Shown: positions 12,317-23,799 of the stretch, piece by piece | How positions within the stretch are numbered: the stretch's first letter is position 1 | Layout of the letters: every line of letters begins with the position of its first letter | From: Bolinopsis microptera | Lineage: Eukaryota; Ctenophora; Tentaculata; Lobata; Bolinopsidae | DNA length: 64,000 nucleotides | Direction of reading: 5' to 3' | NCBI RefSeq assembly: GCF_026151205.1 | Contig: NC_087076.1 | Coordinates: 18,717,919 to 18,781,918, forward strand | Notes under the pieces: model-generated | Seen by the model: only the letters and a program-made list of their open reading frames with translations | Database searches by the model: none | What the model was told of the DNA's origin: nothing | Made by a program: the position numbers and the translations under genes

Positions 12317-13681
12317 TTACAAGTTTTTTGAACTGTAGTAATTGATAGTTTTGCGGAGATGCTGCTGTTCAGCAACATAAGCTGGACATGTCCTATCAAA
12401 TGCCGTGTGTGTGTTTCTTTCATCCCGATACTTGCCCTTAGAGCAGTTAATGCAGCATGAAATAATACTATTAGTTTTCTTTTCTGGACAATCTTCTGAC
12501 GTATGATTCTTGGAACAATAACCACAAATAGCTTTTTCTGATTCACACTCCGACCTGTAGTGTCCAAAACCTTGGCAGTTGTTGCATCGTTTTACATGAA
12601 ATTGATCATAAACTTTGCAACTAAACGAACTGATGTATAGCCGATCTCCCTGTTGTTCTATGATTTTCCTGATATTGTTACTAACTCGTATAGTAGCTTG
12701 ATGCTTGCTGCTGTTTTTGATCTGAGGTTTAACTTTTAGTACAGAAAATGTTTCACCCTGGGATTTTAATGCCTTAATGTTGGGGTGAGCTTGAAGGAGC
12801 AGGTCTTCTAGATCTTCTTCAGAATAATTATCAGCAAGGTTAGCAACAGAGATTGTGGGCAAACGTTCTGGTGGCTGGTGCGTTTTCATATCTGGAAGTT
12901 GCTGGGATACTTTCTTGACAAGATTTTCCCTGTCAGCCGTTGTCGGACACACAACCACAATGTCCCCTTTCTTGTTGACATACCGTTTGTCAGCATGAAT
13001 GCGATCTTTTGCTTGATTTTCTGGTGTTTTGCTGGACATGATTAATACAGAGCGATATGAAGGGGCAACTGGTGCTGGAGATGGAGGAGAAGAAATTTCA
13101 GTTTTGTCCGGAGATGTTTTCATATTCACAACTTTCATAAGTAAACCCTTCATGTCCTCCATAGATTGGGTCAGATTATCTACTCGCCTGTCAATCAGGT
13201 CGACTTTACTTTCGGCACTGACTGCGGAGTTCTGTTCAGAGTGTGTCTTGCAGACATTACACACAAACGTAAAAGTCCCAAATCTGGAACTGTTAACACC
13301 CTTGGTTGCGTTTCTGTCGGAGTATGCTTTGAAGAAAGTGCGAGGACAGATTACAGCATTATTGATCCTATCTTTATCAGCATCTCGACAAACAGCATGA
13401 AATGACGATTTACACAAAAAGCAGGTAAGAGCAGTGTCATTAGCTTGAACATCATTACAGGTGTTACAAGTGCCGTCTTTGATGTAGACAAACTGGTATT
13501 GAAGAGTGTTACCTTGTCGCTGTTGAGTACTTTCAGAGGATGTGGATGAGTTCAGGATAGGTGTGAAACGTTGCGGGGATAACATATCTTCGCTAACATT
13601 CCTGTCATTCTTTGGCGTATCATCCTGTAACGAGATTGAGGACCTGTTACCCTCATCATCAAAACCACCTTCTCCGATCAT
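12317..13681 (-). CDS. LINE ORF1: PHD-like finger and zinc-knuckle nucleic acid-binding protein
   Basis: 454 residues, intact. After a polar N-terminus there is a PHD-type Cys/His cluster (CNTC, CFLCKSSFHAVC, later CNVC), a predicted coiled coil (VDLIDRRVDNLTQSMEDMK) and an RRM-like stretch (ISVANLADNYSEEDLEDLL). Zinc knuckles follow: CNNCQGFGHYRSEC, CGYCSKNHTSEDC and a third Cys cluster ending TCPAY. This is the layout of CR1-related ORF1 proteins, which bind the element RNA. Its stop lies inside the reading frame of ORF2. Confidence 0.85.
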   Translation of the reverse strand: MIGEGGFDDEGNRSSISLQDDTPKNDRNVSEDMLSPQRFTPILNSSTSSESTQQRQGNTLQYQFVYIKDGTCNTCNDVQANDTALTCFLCKSSFHAVCRDADKDRINNAVICPRTFFKAYSDRNATKGVNSSRFGTFTFVCNVCKTHSEQNSAVSAESKVDLIDRRVDNLTQSMEDMKGLLMKVVNMKTSPDKTEISSPPSPAPVAPSYRSVLIMSSKTPENQAKDRIHADKRYVNKKGDIVVVCPTTADRENLVKKVSQQLPDMKTHQPPERLPTISVANLADNYSEEDLEDLLLQAHPNIKALKSQGETFSVLKVKPQIKNSSKHQATIRVSNNIRKIIEQQGDRLYISSFSCKVYDQFHVKRCNNCQGFGHYRSECESEKAICGYCSKNHTSEDCPEKKTNSIISCCINCSKGKYRDERNTHTAFDRTCPAYVAEQQHLRKTINYYSSKNL

Positions 13682-13724
13682 TGCGCACTTCTTTTACAAA
13701 GTGAAACAGTGCAGATCAGCAGAG

Positions 13725-14851
13725 TCAGTAGAGAATCAAAATTGAGTTTGGGGTCCTCAAATTATTTGTTATATAGTAGTGTTGAAAGTATATACTGATG
13801 GGAGTGGAGAAGTCTATTTCACTTGTTGACTTACGGCAGTGATTCCAAATACTAGTTGATTGATAGATGAATAGTGAGGATGGAGTGGGTGGGATGAAGT
13901 AGTTGTCTCGTCTTGGTGACCTGTTGAATAAAGAGAACATTGAGACTGGTGATTGGAACTTATTAATTTTAAACATTTCCAGTAAACAGTGCAACTTATG
14001 AAGATTGTGGACAGTCAGGAAGTTATACTCGTTACAGATTGGTTTACTGTGTTCTAGTTCAAATAAATCTTTGCCCAACATCTGCTTGATAACTTTACCG
14101 GTCTTATCCCTAGTGATAGGCCTTACTCTGGCACATGTTTTGAACTTATTGAAGTATGCATCATTATCACCAAAGAGAATTCTTATGCATTTCTTTTGTG
14201 TTTTAAATATGGCTTCTAGTTTATTATTTGATACACCTCCCCAAACAGATATTCCATAACATAGGTGTGATTCAAAAAGGGTGTGGTACAGGTCCTTATA
14301 TAGTTTTTTAGGTACACAGCGTCTAATTCCACATAGTCTACCTATCTCACATTTCAATTTACGGTTTAACGCTCTTAAGTGAGCATCCCAGTTCAGTTTT
14401 TGGTCAATAATGACTCCAAGAAACTTAGTTTCCTCCACCTTTTTAATTACTATATATTATTTAGTGTCAGTTCTAATTCATTGGTGTTTGGATCTGGTTC
14501 ATTTCTACAGTTCGGCTTAAAGTGGATATAACAACATTTCTTTATGTTGATATGCAGCAAGTTACTCTTCATATACTGATGAACAAGTTTAAGAATTTTA
14601 TTAGCTTTGCAGTAAAGTGTTTTTATACATTTATCTACAACAAATATGTTGGTGTCATCGGCAAAAAGTATAAACTTACCTAGGTCTGATACTCTGTATA
14701 TTTCATTGATGTAGATAATGAAAAGCAAGGGACCTAATACTGACCCCTGAGGAACACCAAATATTACAGACAGTTTTTCGGATTCTTCTCCAAGTACTGA
14801 AACATATTGCTGTCTATTAGAAAGGTTATTATCGGCATCAAAATTTGACAC
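13725..14851 (-). mobile_element. 5'-truncated LINE: C-terminal half of a reverse transcriptase
   Basis: Two frames. The first, 14851-14450, carries GVPQGSVLGPLLF and LFADDTNIFV (RT motifs B and C). The second, about 14455-13725, carries KVEETKFLGVIIDQKLNWDAH and the downstream YGISVWGG region. They join if a 2-base insertion in a TATATA tract at about 14450-14455 is ignored. Motif A and everything upstream are missing, so this is a dead 5'-truncated copy. It differs in sequence from the neighbouring CR1-type element. Confidence 0.85.
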
Positions 14852-14869
14852 ATTGCTTAGTATTGCGTC

Positions 14870-15407
14870 TCGATTTTCAGCACACGAATCCGTTTTTCAG
14901 CAAAATTGTGTCCCTAATTGCTGGTTCCTAGCAAGTTCTCAACTTTCTGGAGAGGAGTAGAGCAAACAGTCTACTAGGACATGAATTTCATCACTAAAGA
15001 AGCAATAAGTGCACCATCTATCTTCTCATGACACAATGGGGGTTTCGTATCGGCAGCTGATAAGAAGCCTTATTATGCTGTATATTGAACATCATGCTTC
15101 TGGTTCATAATATTGCTTAATTTTATCGTAGAATTCTAGTTTTGACAAGGATGCATTCGCAGTTTTCTAAGGATCCACAAATTCTTGCCTTATGTTGTGA
15201 ATGATTTGAGTGGAGAGCTTGAATCGGGTGAAACTGTGAATCATATATTGTGTTAACTTGTGAGAAGTTGATTAAGTTAGTATGATGATGAAAATCTTTT
15301 AAAAATAACTGGCTACAATGAGCATTTTATTAACAATAAACTGTTTTCACAACTACAATTAAATACATTTATTGAGGAAAGGAAATCAAGTCTTAGGAAG
15401 ACGTACA
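14870..15407. other. Non-coding gap between two retrotransposons
   Basis: No coding signal. It probably includes the 5' leader of the plus-strand RLE element that follows. Confidence 0.4.
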
Positions 15408-18400
15408 ATGTCATCTTTTACTGTGGCGCCTTCATCATCTGTCACTAAGGTGTGCCATACATGTAATGTCAAAGCAACTAGAGGATTTTTGTGTCTTGGG
15501 CCATGTAAACAGTGGTACCATGTTAAATGTGCTGAACTGAAGAAAAGAGAAGAAGAGGTGTGTAAAACATGCAACGATATATATATAAATGTAAATAAAT
15601 GTAAACAGTCTGATGTAAATAAAACCAAAGACGATGTAAACATACACAAAGAAACTGACGATAGTGTAATCCTTTGCCCAGCATGCAGCACAACAGCCGA
15701 TCGTGGAGGGGATGTTGTTGGATGTGACGGTGTTTGTGGAAAATGGTTCCATGTTACATGCCTTACAGAGGGCGATCAAGCAGTCGGTGATGGATATTGG
15801 TACTGTTCCTCTTGTTATGGTAAAGAGGCTTTCCCTGGCTTCCCAAGTTTTGTGAAGACAGCTGACTCAACACCCGCAACGTGGGGTTTGCTCAAGGGAC
15901 CTTTTATTAAAGAGACATTTGGCAATGCCTATGATGAAATAATCAAGTGGAAGAAAAACCTGTTCAAGGTTCCTTCTGGTGCTCAAGGTAAAGCCTATGT
16001 GAAAGCGACTTCTAAAGTCATCAACTATTATGTTAATAACTCCCCCCTTCAAAATGTGGCCATGACTGCACTTATGGTTATGCCAGCCCTGCTCCTTCAA
16101 AAACCCTCCAAACGATCCAAAACAAAGGACCACGTCAGACATCTTGAAGATCGCCTCAAACTTTGGGAAAAAGGGGACATCAAGGGCCTCATCAAAGAAG
16201 GTAAAGCTATTCAGAAGCGTATAACATCAAGCAAGTTTACTCCCCAACATACACACAAAGTATTCTCCAAGCTCATGCTTCAAGGAAAGGTGTCAGCAGC
16301 GCTCAGATGGGTGACAAATAAAGCTGGGGGCCACCTAGAGCCAACACCAGAAACTATCAAGTTGCTAGAGAGCAAACATCCTGACCCACAGCCTGAAGAG
16401 TCCTTCCTTGTAAGCAGTCTACTCAGCAAGGTGGGCCTGGAAAAAGTAGACAATGTTATATTCGAAAACATAGATATTGAAGCAATCCAGAAGGCAGCAA
16501 AGAACACCAATGGATCAGCTGGCCCCTCTGGCTTAGATTCTGATGGCTGGCAACGTATCCTTTGCTCTAAGTCATTCAAGACATGTGGTGCTGAACTATG
16601 TGAATCAGTTGCCTTACTAACCAGGAAACTTTGCACTGAATTAGTTGACCCTGATCCCCTAGCATCCTTCATATCTTGTCGCCTCATTCCTTTGGACAAG
16701 AAGCCCGGTGTTAGACCAATAGGGATCGGTGAAGTTCTCCGCCGAATAATCGGCAAGTCAGTTACTACTCTGCTTAAACCAGAGATCCTAGCAGCCACTG
16801 CACCGCTTCAAGCGTCAGCAGGCCTAGAAGGTGGAGTAGAAGCTGCTAATCAACCGTTTAAACCGGAGAGTTGCCCTCCACAACACAAGTGTGATGTGTC
16901 CCGAGCTGTATAAATATCTTGTTAATACCTACAGAAAAGCAGCAAAACTGTACATACCAAACTCCAAGGGATTGTTTATTTTATCCCAAGAGGGTACTAC
17001 TCAGGGGGATAACTGTGCTTCTGCATTTTACTCCTGTAGCCTGATGCCCCTTATGGACAAACTCCCCACAGAGCCACCAGATATCTCTCCCGTGGTCTGT
17101 GATAACACGAAACCTCCCCAGAAGCCTCCAGAGGAGAATAATAAGATTGAGACACCGCCAGATACAACTCCAGATAGGACTCCGGAGGTAAATAAGCCCT
17201 CCAACAAAGCTGCTAAACACATATGGTTTGCAGATGATTCTGGAGCAGCAGGAAGGCTTAAAGCCCTGAAGATTTGGTGGGATACCCTACAGGCATCTGG
17301 CCCCGTTTATGGCTATTTTCCCAAACCTTCCAAGACCTGGCTTATAGTTAAAGAGGAGTATCAAGAGGAAGCCAAGTCTCTCTTCCCCGACCTCAACATC
17401 ACCACCGAAGGATGCCGTTACCTGGGTTCCTTTATTGGTACAGAGTCTGGAAAGAATAAGTTCATCCAAGCCAAATGTGCCGAATGGATAGAAGAGATCG
17501 AGGGATTGGCATCAATTGCACAGCATGAGCCACACCTTGCTTACGCCGCTTTTGTTTATGGCTCCTCCCGCAGATGGTCTTTCCTGATGAGGACCACCCC
17601 TGACATAGCAGTGAACTTGCAGCCCATTGAGGACAAGATCAGGAATTTGCTCATTCCCAACATGACAGGACACACAATTAGGTCCAACTTTGAGCGCAGC
17701 CTGTTCTCCCTCCCAGCCAAGTTAGGTGGACTAGCTATCATCAATCCAGTAGAAATCGCTGATAATGAGTACAAGAACTCACTCATGGCTAACCAGCAGC
17801 TTACAGACCACATCCTGAAGCAACACACCACTCTCAATACCAACAGAGAGGCTGGGAAAGCAGTCAAGTCTGCCATTAGCCTGTCTAATGCCAAGAGGTA
17901 TGAGTCACTCAAAAACCAGCTGATGAACGATCTTCCACCTTCGATCAGTGAGAAGATCCCACATGCATGTGAAAAAGGTGCATCAAGCTGGCTGACCGGA
18001 CTTCCCTATGAGAAGTACGGCTTTGTCTTGAACAAGCGAGGGTTCAAAGACGCGATAGCATTGAGATATGCTCTACCCATTGCCAACATAGCCAAGAAAT
18101 GCATTTGTGGCAAAGATAACACCTACAACCACATTCTTATTTGCAAGAAAGGAGGCTTTGTCAACAGCAGACACAACCGACTGAGAGACACTGTTGCAAG
18201 CATTCTTGAAAAAATATGTAATGAGGTTGTTGTAGAGCCCACACTCCAGCCATGCACTGGAGAAAGCCTTCGCCCTGGTACCATCCTGGATGATGGGGCA
18301 AGGCTCGACATAGCAGCTAGAGGTTTGTGGTCACCAATGGAGATGGCATTTTTTGATATCAGGGTTTTACACCCCGGAGCCAAATCCAAAGCTAATCACA

Positions 18401-18828
18401 ACACCCCAGCAAAGATGTACAGCAAGCATGAGAGAGAGAAAGAAAGGAAATATGGAGACCGCTGTGTACAAATTGAAAAAGGAACCTGCAATGGCCTTGT
18501 ATTCTCGACCACCGGAGGTATGGGCCCACAGGCTACCATGTTCCTTAAACGAGTAGCAACACTTCTGGCAGCCAAGACCAGCCAAGACAAAAGCCTCATT
18601 ATGGCAAATCTAAGACGTCGTTTGAGGTTTGAGCTACTTAAGACAGTATTGATTGCAGTGAGAGGACACAGAGGACGGTATTATGAGAAAGCAATACCTG
18701 TTGACGAACTGGACCTAAATCTTGCACACACCACCAACGATGAAGACAGGGGTGATGATGTTGATGATGAAAATAATGAAGTTGATGATGAGGCTGAGAA
18801 TGTAGAGGAAGAGGTTTCAGAAGAGTGA
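15408..18828 (+). pseudogene. RLE-type non-LTR retrotransposon (HERO/R2-like group) with PHD fingers, motif A deleted
   Basis: Two overlapping frames, 15408-16913 and 16891-18828, of what should be one polyprotein. N-terminus: two PHD-type fingers (CHTC, CKQWYHVKC; then CPAC, CDGVCGKWFHVTC, WYCSSC). RT part 1 ends with RPIGIGEVLRRIIGK and GLEGGVEAAN; RT part 2 resumes with LNRRVALHN, EGTTQGDNCASA (motif B) and WFADDSG (motif C). The usual segment with the catalytic motif A Asp is absent at the junction (about 16848-16862), and the frame also shifts there. C-terminus: a CICG...H...C zinc knuckle (C-x-C-x7-H-x4-C), then GARLDIA and FFDIRVL, resembling a PD-(D/E)XK restriction-like endonuclease, then an acidic tail. 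The Met at 15408 is chosen over 15372 because it directly precedes the finger domain. Clade assignment rests on memory of related cnidarian and fish proteins. Confidence 0.82.
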
Positions 18829-19588
18829 GCTGAAAAGAAGACAAGTTTCTATTCTAATTTATTGATTATTATATTTATAATAAATAGGAGAGATCAAAAA
18901 CTTTAATTTCCAACAGAAAATTTTTAAAACACACCTAACAAATTCTACCCTGCTAAATAGCTATTAAAAACATTAATAGTTTCGTATAAAATTTAAGATC
19001 TAAACAATTACTACCCTTCAAAATACTATTAAAAATGTTCATGTAACAAAATATTTGACTTTACCAGTCTCTTGAAGTTTCAAAATGAAACTCAGGTGGA
19101 AATGCAGTTACAACAGGACACTGGTTCTCTGTGATTACTGAAAGAAACTATTTCAAAATGTAAGTTCTTAACACTTCATAAATGCTTTTCTGAGAACTAA
19201 AGAGATCATATCGAAAAACTATTCCCCTGATATTACGACAATATCTGAATTAAAGATGTTTCTTGTCAAGTAAACATAGTCCAATATCTACACCTCAATA
19301 TGTTTGTTTGTTCATACTTGTACTATAAGTAACATAATCATAGCAAAATATTTAATGCTATAATAAATCTCGTAAATTCTAAGAATAAGAAAACTTCATC
19401 TTTTAGACAGATTAATCTTATGATTAAGATTTAGTCCATGGCTTTCCACAATTTCAACACAGACACTGATAAAAATAGAGTCTCTGGAACAGTTTTTTTG
19501 AAAAGAAATGTCAAACAGTATATATACAATAAATTAAATCAAGTGATGCAATTGGCAGAGCACAATCGTAAATCCTGAGCAATAGATA
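18829..19588. other. Gene-free AT-rich stretch
   Basis: No exon or RNA gene seen. It probably includes the 3' UTR of the RLE element. Confidence 0.5.
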
Positions 19589-20237
19589 TCATCTATCCAG
19601 GTCGTAGCTCTTCTCCTCAGGTATCAGGTTGAAGGAGACATTGGATATAGGGGCAGTCCATGCCTTCTTTGCCTTTCCACATACACCTCTAACTGCTACT
19701 CGCACACTCCTCATTATATCCATGCTGAGGCGTGTCCTGATGTTACACATCACCTGGCTGTAGTCCTCCTTTGTCTTGGTGGCTATCAACACAGTTCAGT
19801 ATGATAGAGGCCTGCTCAGCTGCTAAGTCGACATTGGACCTTCCACTATTACACAGAGTGATGATGCGTTCAGCTTGACACTGTAGATTCCTATCTACTA
19901 GCTCACAGCTTGAAAGTAGGTGCAGAGCTGTTTGCTCATCCAGGCCACAAATACATAGCAGAGAAGCCACTGCCTTATCAACTCTGAAGAGATGGGGGTT
20001 CAAAAGATTGTTCTTGTACATAAGACTCATTACCAACACTTCCACCACGCAGCTTACTCCAAAGGGGATTGGAAGAGGGCTGCACGAGACTATTGGAATA
20101 TCAGACCATCCTTCCATAAGAAGTAGGTTTTGTAGACTTTCTTGCTTAAGCAGCTCTGTGAATTGCTGCATCATTCCCTTGGTGTACTTGTAAGTCTTTG
20201 GGGGATAGTAGCAGAATGTGGTCCAAGTTAGTATCAT
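19589..20237 (-). pseudogene. Relic of an RLE-type retrotransposon C-terminus
   Basis: Two overlapping minus frames, 20237-19743 and about 19795-19589. The first carries LLCICG and LHLLSSC, a zinc-knuckle-like C-x-C-x8-H-x4-C. The second ends ATKTKEDYSQVM, RVAVRG and SNVSFNLIPEEKSYD, resembling the end of the intact C-terminus at about 18570-18725. A frameshift joins them at about 19743-19795. Upstream parts are too decayed to assign. Confidence 0.6.
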
Positions 20238-20464
20238 CTGTTAGTATCATCCGTTATAGGCTTATTAAAATCGGTATTTTTTTAATAAGAAGTTTGATGA
20301 ACAATAATGAGCTGATAAGTTAAACAACCAACTTTTTTTGCTTCTAATCTGATCCAGTTTGTACCTAGGTAGTCATTCTTTCTACCAGATTTTGTTTTGT
20401 CAAGTCAAACACGCAAATTAAAAGCTTTGAAGTTGTGGCCTTATGCCTAATATCACAGTTTATC

Positions 20465-21714
20465 ATGCCTATCTACAAAGACTTGGACGAGCTTGCTGGA
20501 GATATTCTTGGGAAAGAATACCAAGTTGAAAGCGAAGTTGCAAAAGACACTAAAGGACTCGGAAGTACTCAGCTACGATTCAAAATAACTCTTATTGACA
20601 AGGATGTAGGCAACCAAGATAGTCAGAAGGTTTTTGCAAAGCAAAATGATATGAAAAGTCAAGTGTATAAACTGCTTCATGTTGTAGAAAAAGAATCAAT
20701 TATATGTATGATAGAATTATCCCATGTGTATTAAATTTTGTGTCTGAACGAGACTCCCAGCTCTGTTCTGACGTGAGATTATTGTTTCCACATTATTATG
20801 GTCGAGGTAGTGTTTCAAACAATCATATTTTTCTTTTCCAAGATCTCTTTCACACCCATGGTGAAAAGTTTAAGGTGGATGCTAGTGATACATTTCATGA
20901 TGAAGCACATGTTCATCTTGTCATAACATCAATAGCTAAATTTCATGGAGTCTTCCATGCTATGAAAAACATTGGTGGCTTTGACTTCAAAGATGAATAT
21001 CCCATTCTAGCCGAAGATTACTTACTTGAAAAAAAGAGTTTTGATCTAGTCGCACCATTTTACAATGGAGAATTTCATAAAGCCTGGGAAATATTACAAG
21101 TGGTTCTGCATTGTTATTCTAGTGAGTGCTTCAACATGATGGTGAAATCTAAACTAGTTCTGCCAGATAACCACGTATCCGATATACAGAAGGCTTTGGA
21201 AAAACTTAAATTTCTTGTCGGTGATCCTTTAGAGTTAATGAAAAAGATTCGTCAAAGAGAAACTGCAGACACATCTATTCTCATTCATGGAGATTTTCAT
21301 CCTATGAACATAGCTATGTCAGATTCTAAAGTCAAGTTCTTTGATTACCAATTGATTCGGTATAGTGATGGATGTTCTGATGTTAATCAATACTTATGTC
21401 AAGGTACTACATCTCAGCAAAGGAGTAAGAACCTCACATCCTATTTGGAAACATATCACAAAACGCTGACCGAAACTTGCAAGAAATTGGGAATGTCTGG
21501 ATCACCTTATGGAGACACAGCTGGTTTTATGTTGGAATACCAGAAGTTTTCTCCCCTTCAGATTCCATATGGCTTTGGTATGCTGATCTGGAAATTTGTA
21601 ACAGATTTTAAAGCTTATGAAGAACTTGCAAATTTGCTGAAAAAATTGCAGTGTTGCACTGCCTCCGACAAATCCATTCCTCATGAAAATATAATAACAT
21701 TAAACATGCATTGA
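20465..21714 (+). pseudogene. CHK/EcKinase-like small-molecule kinase, one frameshift
   Basis: A single-exon aminoglycoside-phosphotransferase-fold kinase of the CHK (EcKinase-like, DUF1679) family, about 415 residues when both frames are counted. Frame 1 runs from Met 20465 (MPIYKDLDEL; the upstream in-frame Met at 20435 is less likely) to about 20695. Frame 2 resumes with NYMYDRIIPCVLNF and runs to 21714. The shift, one missing base or two extra, lies at about 20693-20700. Catalytic features are intact in frame 2: ILIHGDFHPMNIAM (Brenner-type HGDxxxxN) and FFDYQLIRY. A polyadenylation signal AATAAA is at 21947-21952. In insects the family includes ecdysteroid 22-kinases; the substrate here is unknown. 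It is either a young pseudogene or an assembly error in an intact gene. Confidence 0.8.
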
Positions 21715-21946
21715 TAAACTGGGTCCAAAAGTTTGGGTAGCGATTCAAATCTTATTTGAGTTTGTGATTGAGATAGAAGATAATGGTATTTTAGATCAGA
21801 TCTAATTTTTCTTTGGTTATTAGCGAAAGTTTTTGTTAAGGATAATTTAGATAATAATGGTGTTCAAAATCAAATCTATTTTTCTTTAGGTCGCCATCAT
21901 TCCTGAGAACCATATAATCATGTTGAATTTTCAGTGTTAAGTGTGC

Positions 21947-21952
21947 AATAAA
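21947..21952 (+). terminator. Polyadenylation signal AATAAA
   Basis: AATAAA about 230 bp after the stop of the kinase-like gene, in an otherwise featureless stretch. Confidence 0.55.
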
Positions 21953-21954
21953 TT

Positions 21955-23795
21955 ATATATTATTGAAACAAACAATTAACGTTTATTTCGTCATGTACCT
22001 TAATCTCATCAAAACTCTAATCTATCAACCATATTTTGTATGATTCAACCTTTTTTGTACGTGATTTAATCTGTAAGCAATTATAAGGAATATTTAGATA
22101 AAGTGAACAAATATATAGCACATTATATTATAATACCTTGGTAATTATCAGTTGTGCACTGAAAAATTAGAAAAACTAATTCTAATTCTAATTACTTTGT
22201 TCACATTATAATATTATAATATATGGGGTATATGTTCCATGGCACTGCTAATCTAAGACAGCAAGAAATCAAAAATGCATGTTGTCAAATTAACAATAAT
22301 TATTCTCATGAATTCCGATAATTTTTACCTTTATTTAAAACGAGATCAATGGGGGCCGGGCCGGGTCGTTGTTATTAAGTAATCACTTTTTGGCAAATTT
22401 TTAACCCCTCCCCTCCCCCTCTGTAATGGACGTCTATAATACAAAGCTATTGTGTTTAAAATGACAGTGTTACCATTTAGAAACCCCCTCCTCACATAAT
22501 ATTGACGTTATAAGGAAGTAAGATATCCAAGTAAGGATTGGTAGAGCACCCAGCATGTTACTCGGAGGTATAGTAGGCGGATCATACCCGCTCCGGCACT
22601 ATGCCGGCCTATGAATACCTGCTTGTACAGTACAGTGTACACATCGCGATACAATCATAGCCCAACCCTATCAACTTAATCGAGCCGATTCAACACCCAC
22701 AAATGCATACACCCTTGGGAGCCGTCAGTCGAGCTTGATTATATTAAGTGGATTGAAAACATCTTGCACTTCATAGTACTGTCAGTACAGTACTTCACTA
22801 CGATAATCCCCCCACAACAAAACATATAAGTAAGGATTTACACAGCTATTTATAGATCTATATTGTTCACATTTTTGTGTTTTGCTTTCGTTTCTATTTA
22901 TATGATACTAGTGTAACCTTTGCCTACACTCTACAGCCGGGACTTCACTATCGCAGTTGAAATGCAAAAGTCTAAACCCGCCTATTATATTCGAAAACAC
23001 ACATTACATTTTGTTAAAACGGTGCGAAAGTATGAACTCGCTCAGTCCAAACAGACTGCAATTTAATTCTGAGTGCCCCTCATGTATCTAATAGTAATAC
23101 TTGAAAAGCAATCTTGACTCTTGAGGTACACTGCCAAATTACCTAATTATATAGGTATTATATAGCAAATCTGTTATGAGGGGAGAGAGAGCGAGAGTGG
23201 GAGAGAACGTGAGACACTTTAGTATCACATTTGGGTCACAAAATGATCAACTAAACCACTTACCACCGATCGATTTAAAACCTTAATCATTTGGCTTCGT
23301 CAGAGTTTTCCCGGCACTATACCGAAAAAAACCAGTCCCATATCTCTTACCGTTTTCTTGATTTAGCCATTCATAAATTACAAACAGACGCACACACAGA
23401 TTTATTGAGATTATTAGTATAGATCATAATAGTACTCTGATACGGCACAAGTCACATATTTCAGTTATTTGATGATTTAGCTCTCGTTTTAAAATATTAA
23501 ATTTTGAGTAAACATTTGCATTGGCTGAGTTCTGCCAGGTACGGTTAACCTATAATATTTTAATTTTTTGGTCATTTTAATTTTTGATTAATTTACGATT
23601 ATAGATAAGATTCATTCAATGGTAGTGAAAATTATGCGTTTCATTATTTATATTGGATTGGCTGTTTCAATTCGATTATTTCACTTTGACACAAGTATTA
23701 TTCTATTTAATTGGCATGATTTATTTTTGTAAGCATGCATTGCTAACTTTGACCATGTTCTCATTTTTAGCATAGCTGTATTGAGAAAACTCTGC
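21955..23795. other. Intergenic region, no gene seen
   Basis: No exon recognised. It includes a GA-rich stretch at 23180-23215 and a GC-rich 'gggggccgggccgggtcg' at 22350-22368. The ARPC4 promoter should lie at the right end, but no clear core element was seen. Confidence 0.45.
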
Positions 23796-23799
23796 AATT

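Larger units (their letters stand above)
9136..13690 (-). mobile_element. CR1/L2-type non-LTR retrotransposon, nearly complete
   Basis: Read right to left it has ORF1 (13681-12317), ORF2 (12266-9414) and a short 3' UTR ending in a TTA/ATT microsatellite (9138-9160 on the plus strand), which is how many CR1-related elements end. The 5' side stops about 44 bp from the 3' end of another LINE, so this copy probably landed beside or in that element. One nonsense codon interrupts ORF2. Confidence 0.85.

Noticed and set aside
10420-12338. Plus-strand open frames opposite LINE ORF2
   Set aside because: Antisense shadows of the endonuclease/RT coding sequence.
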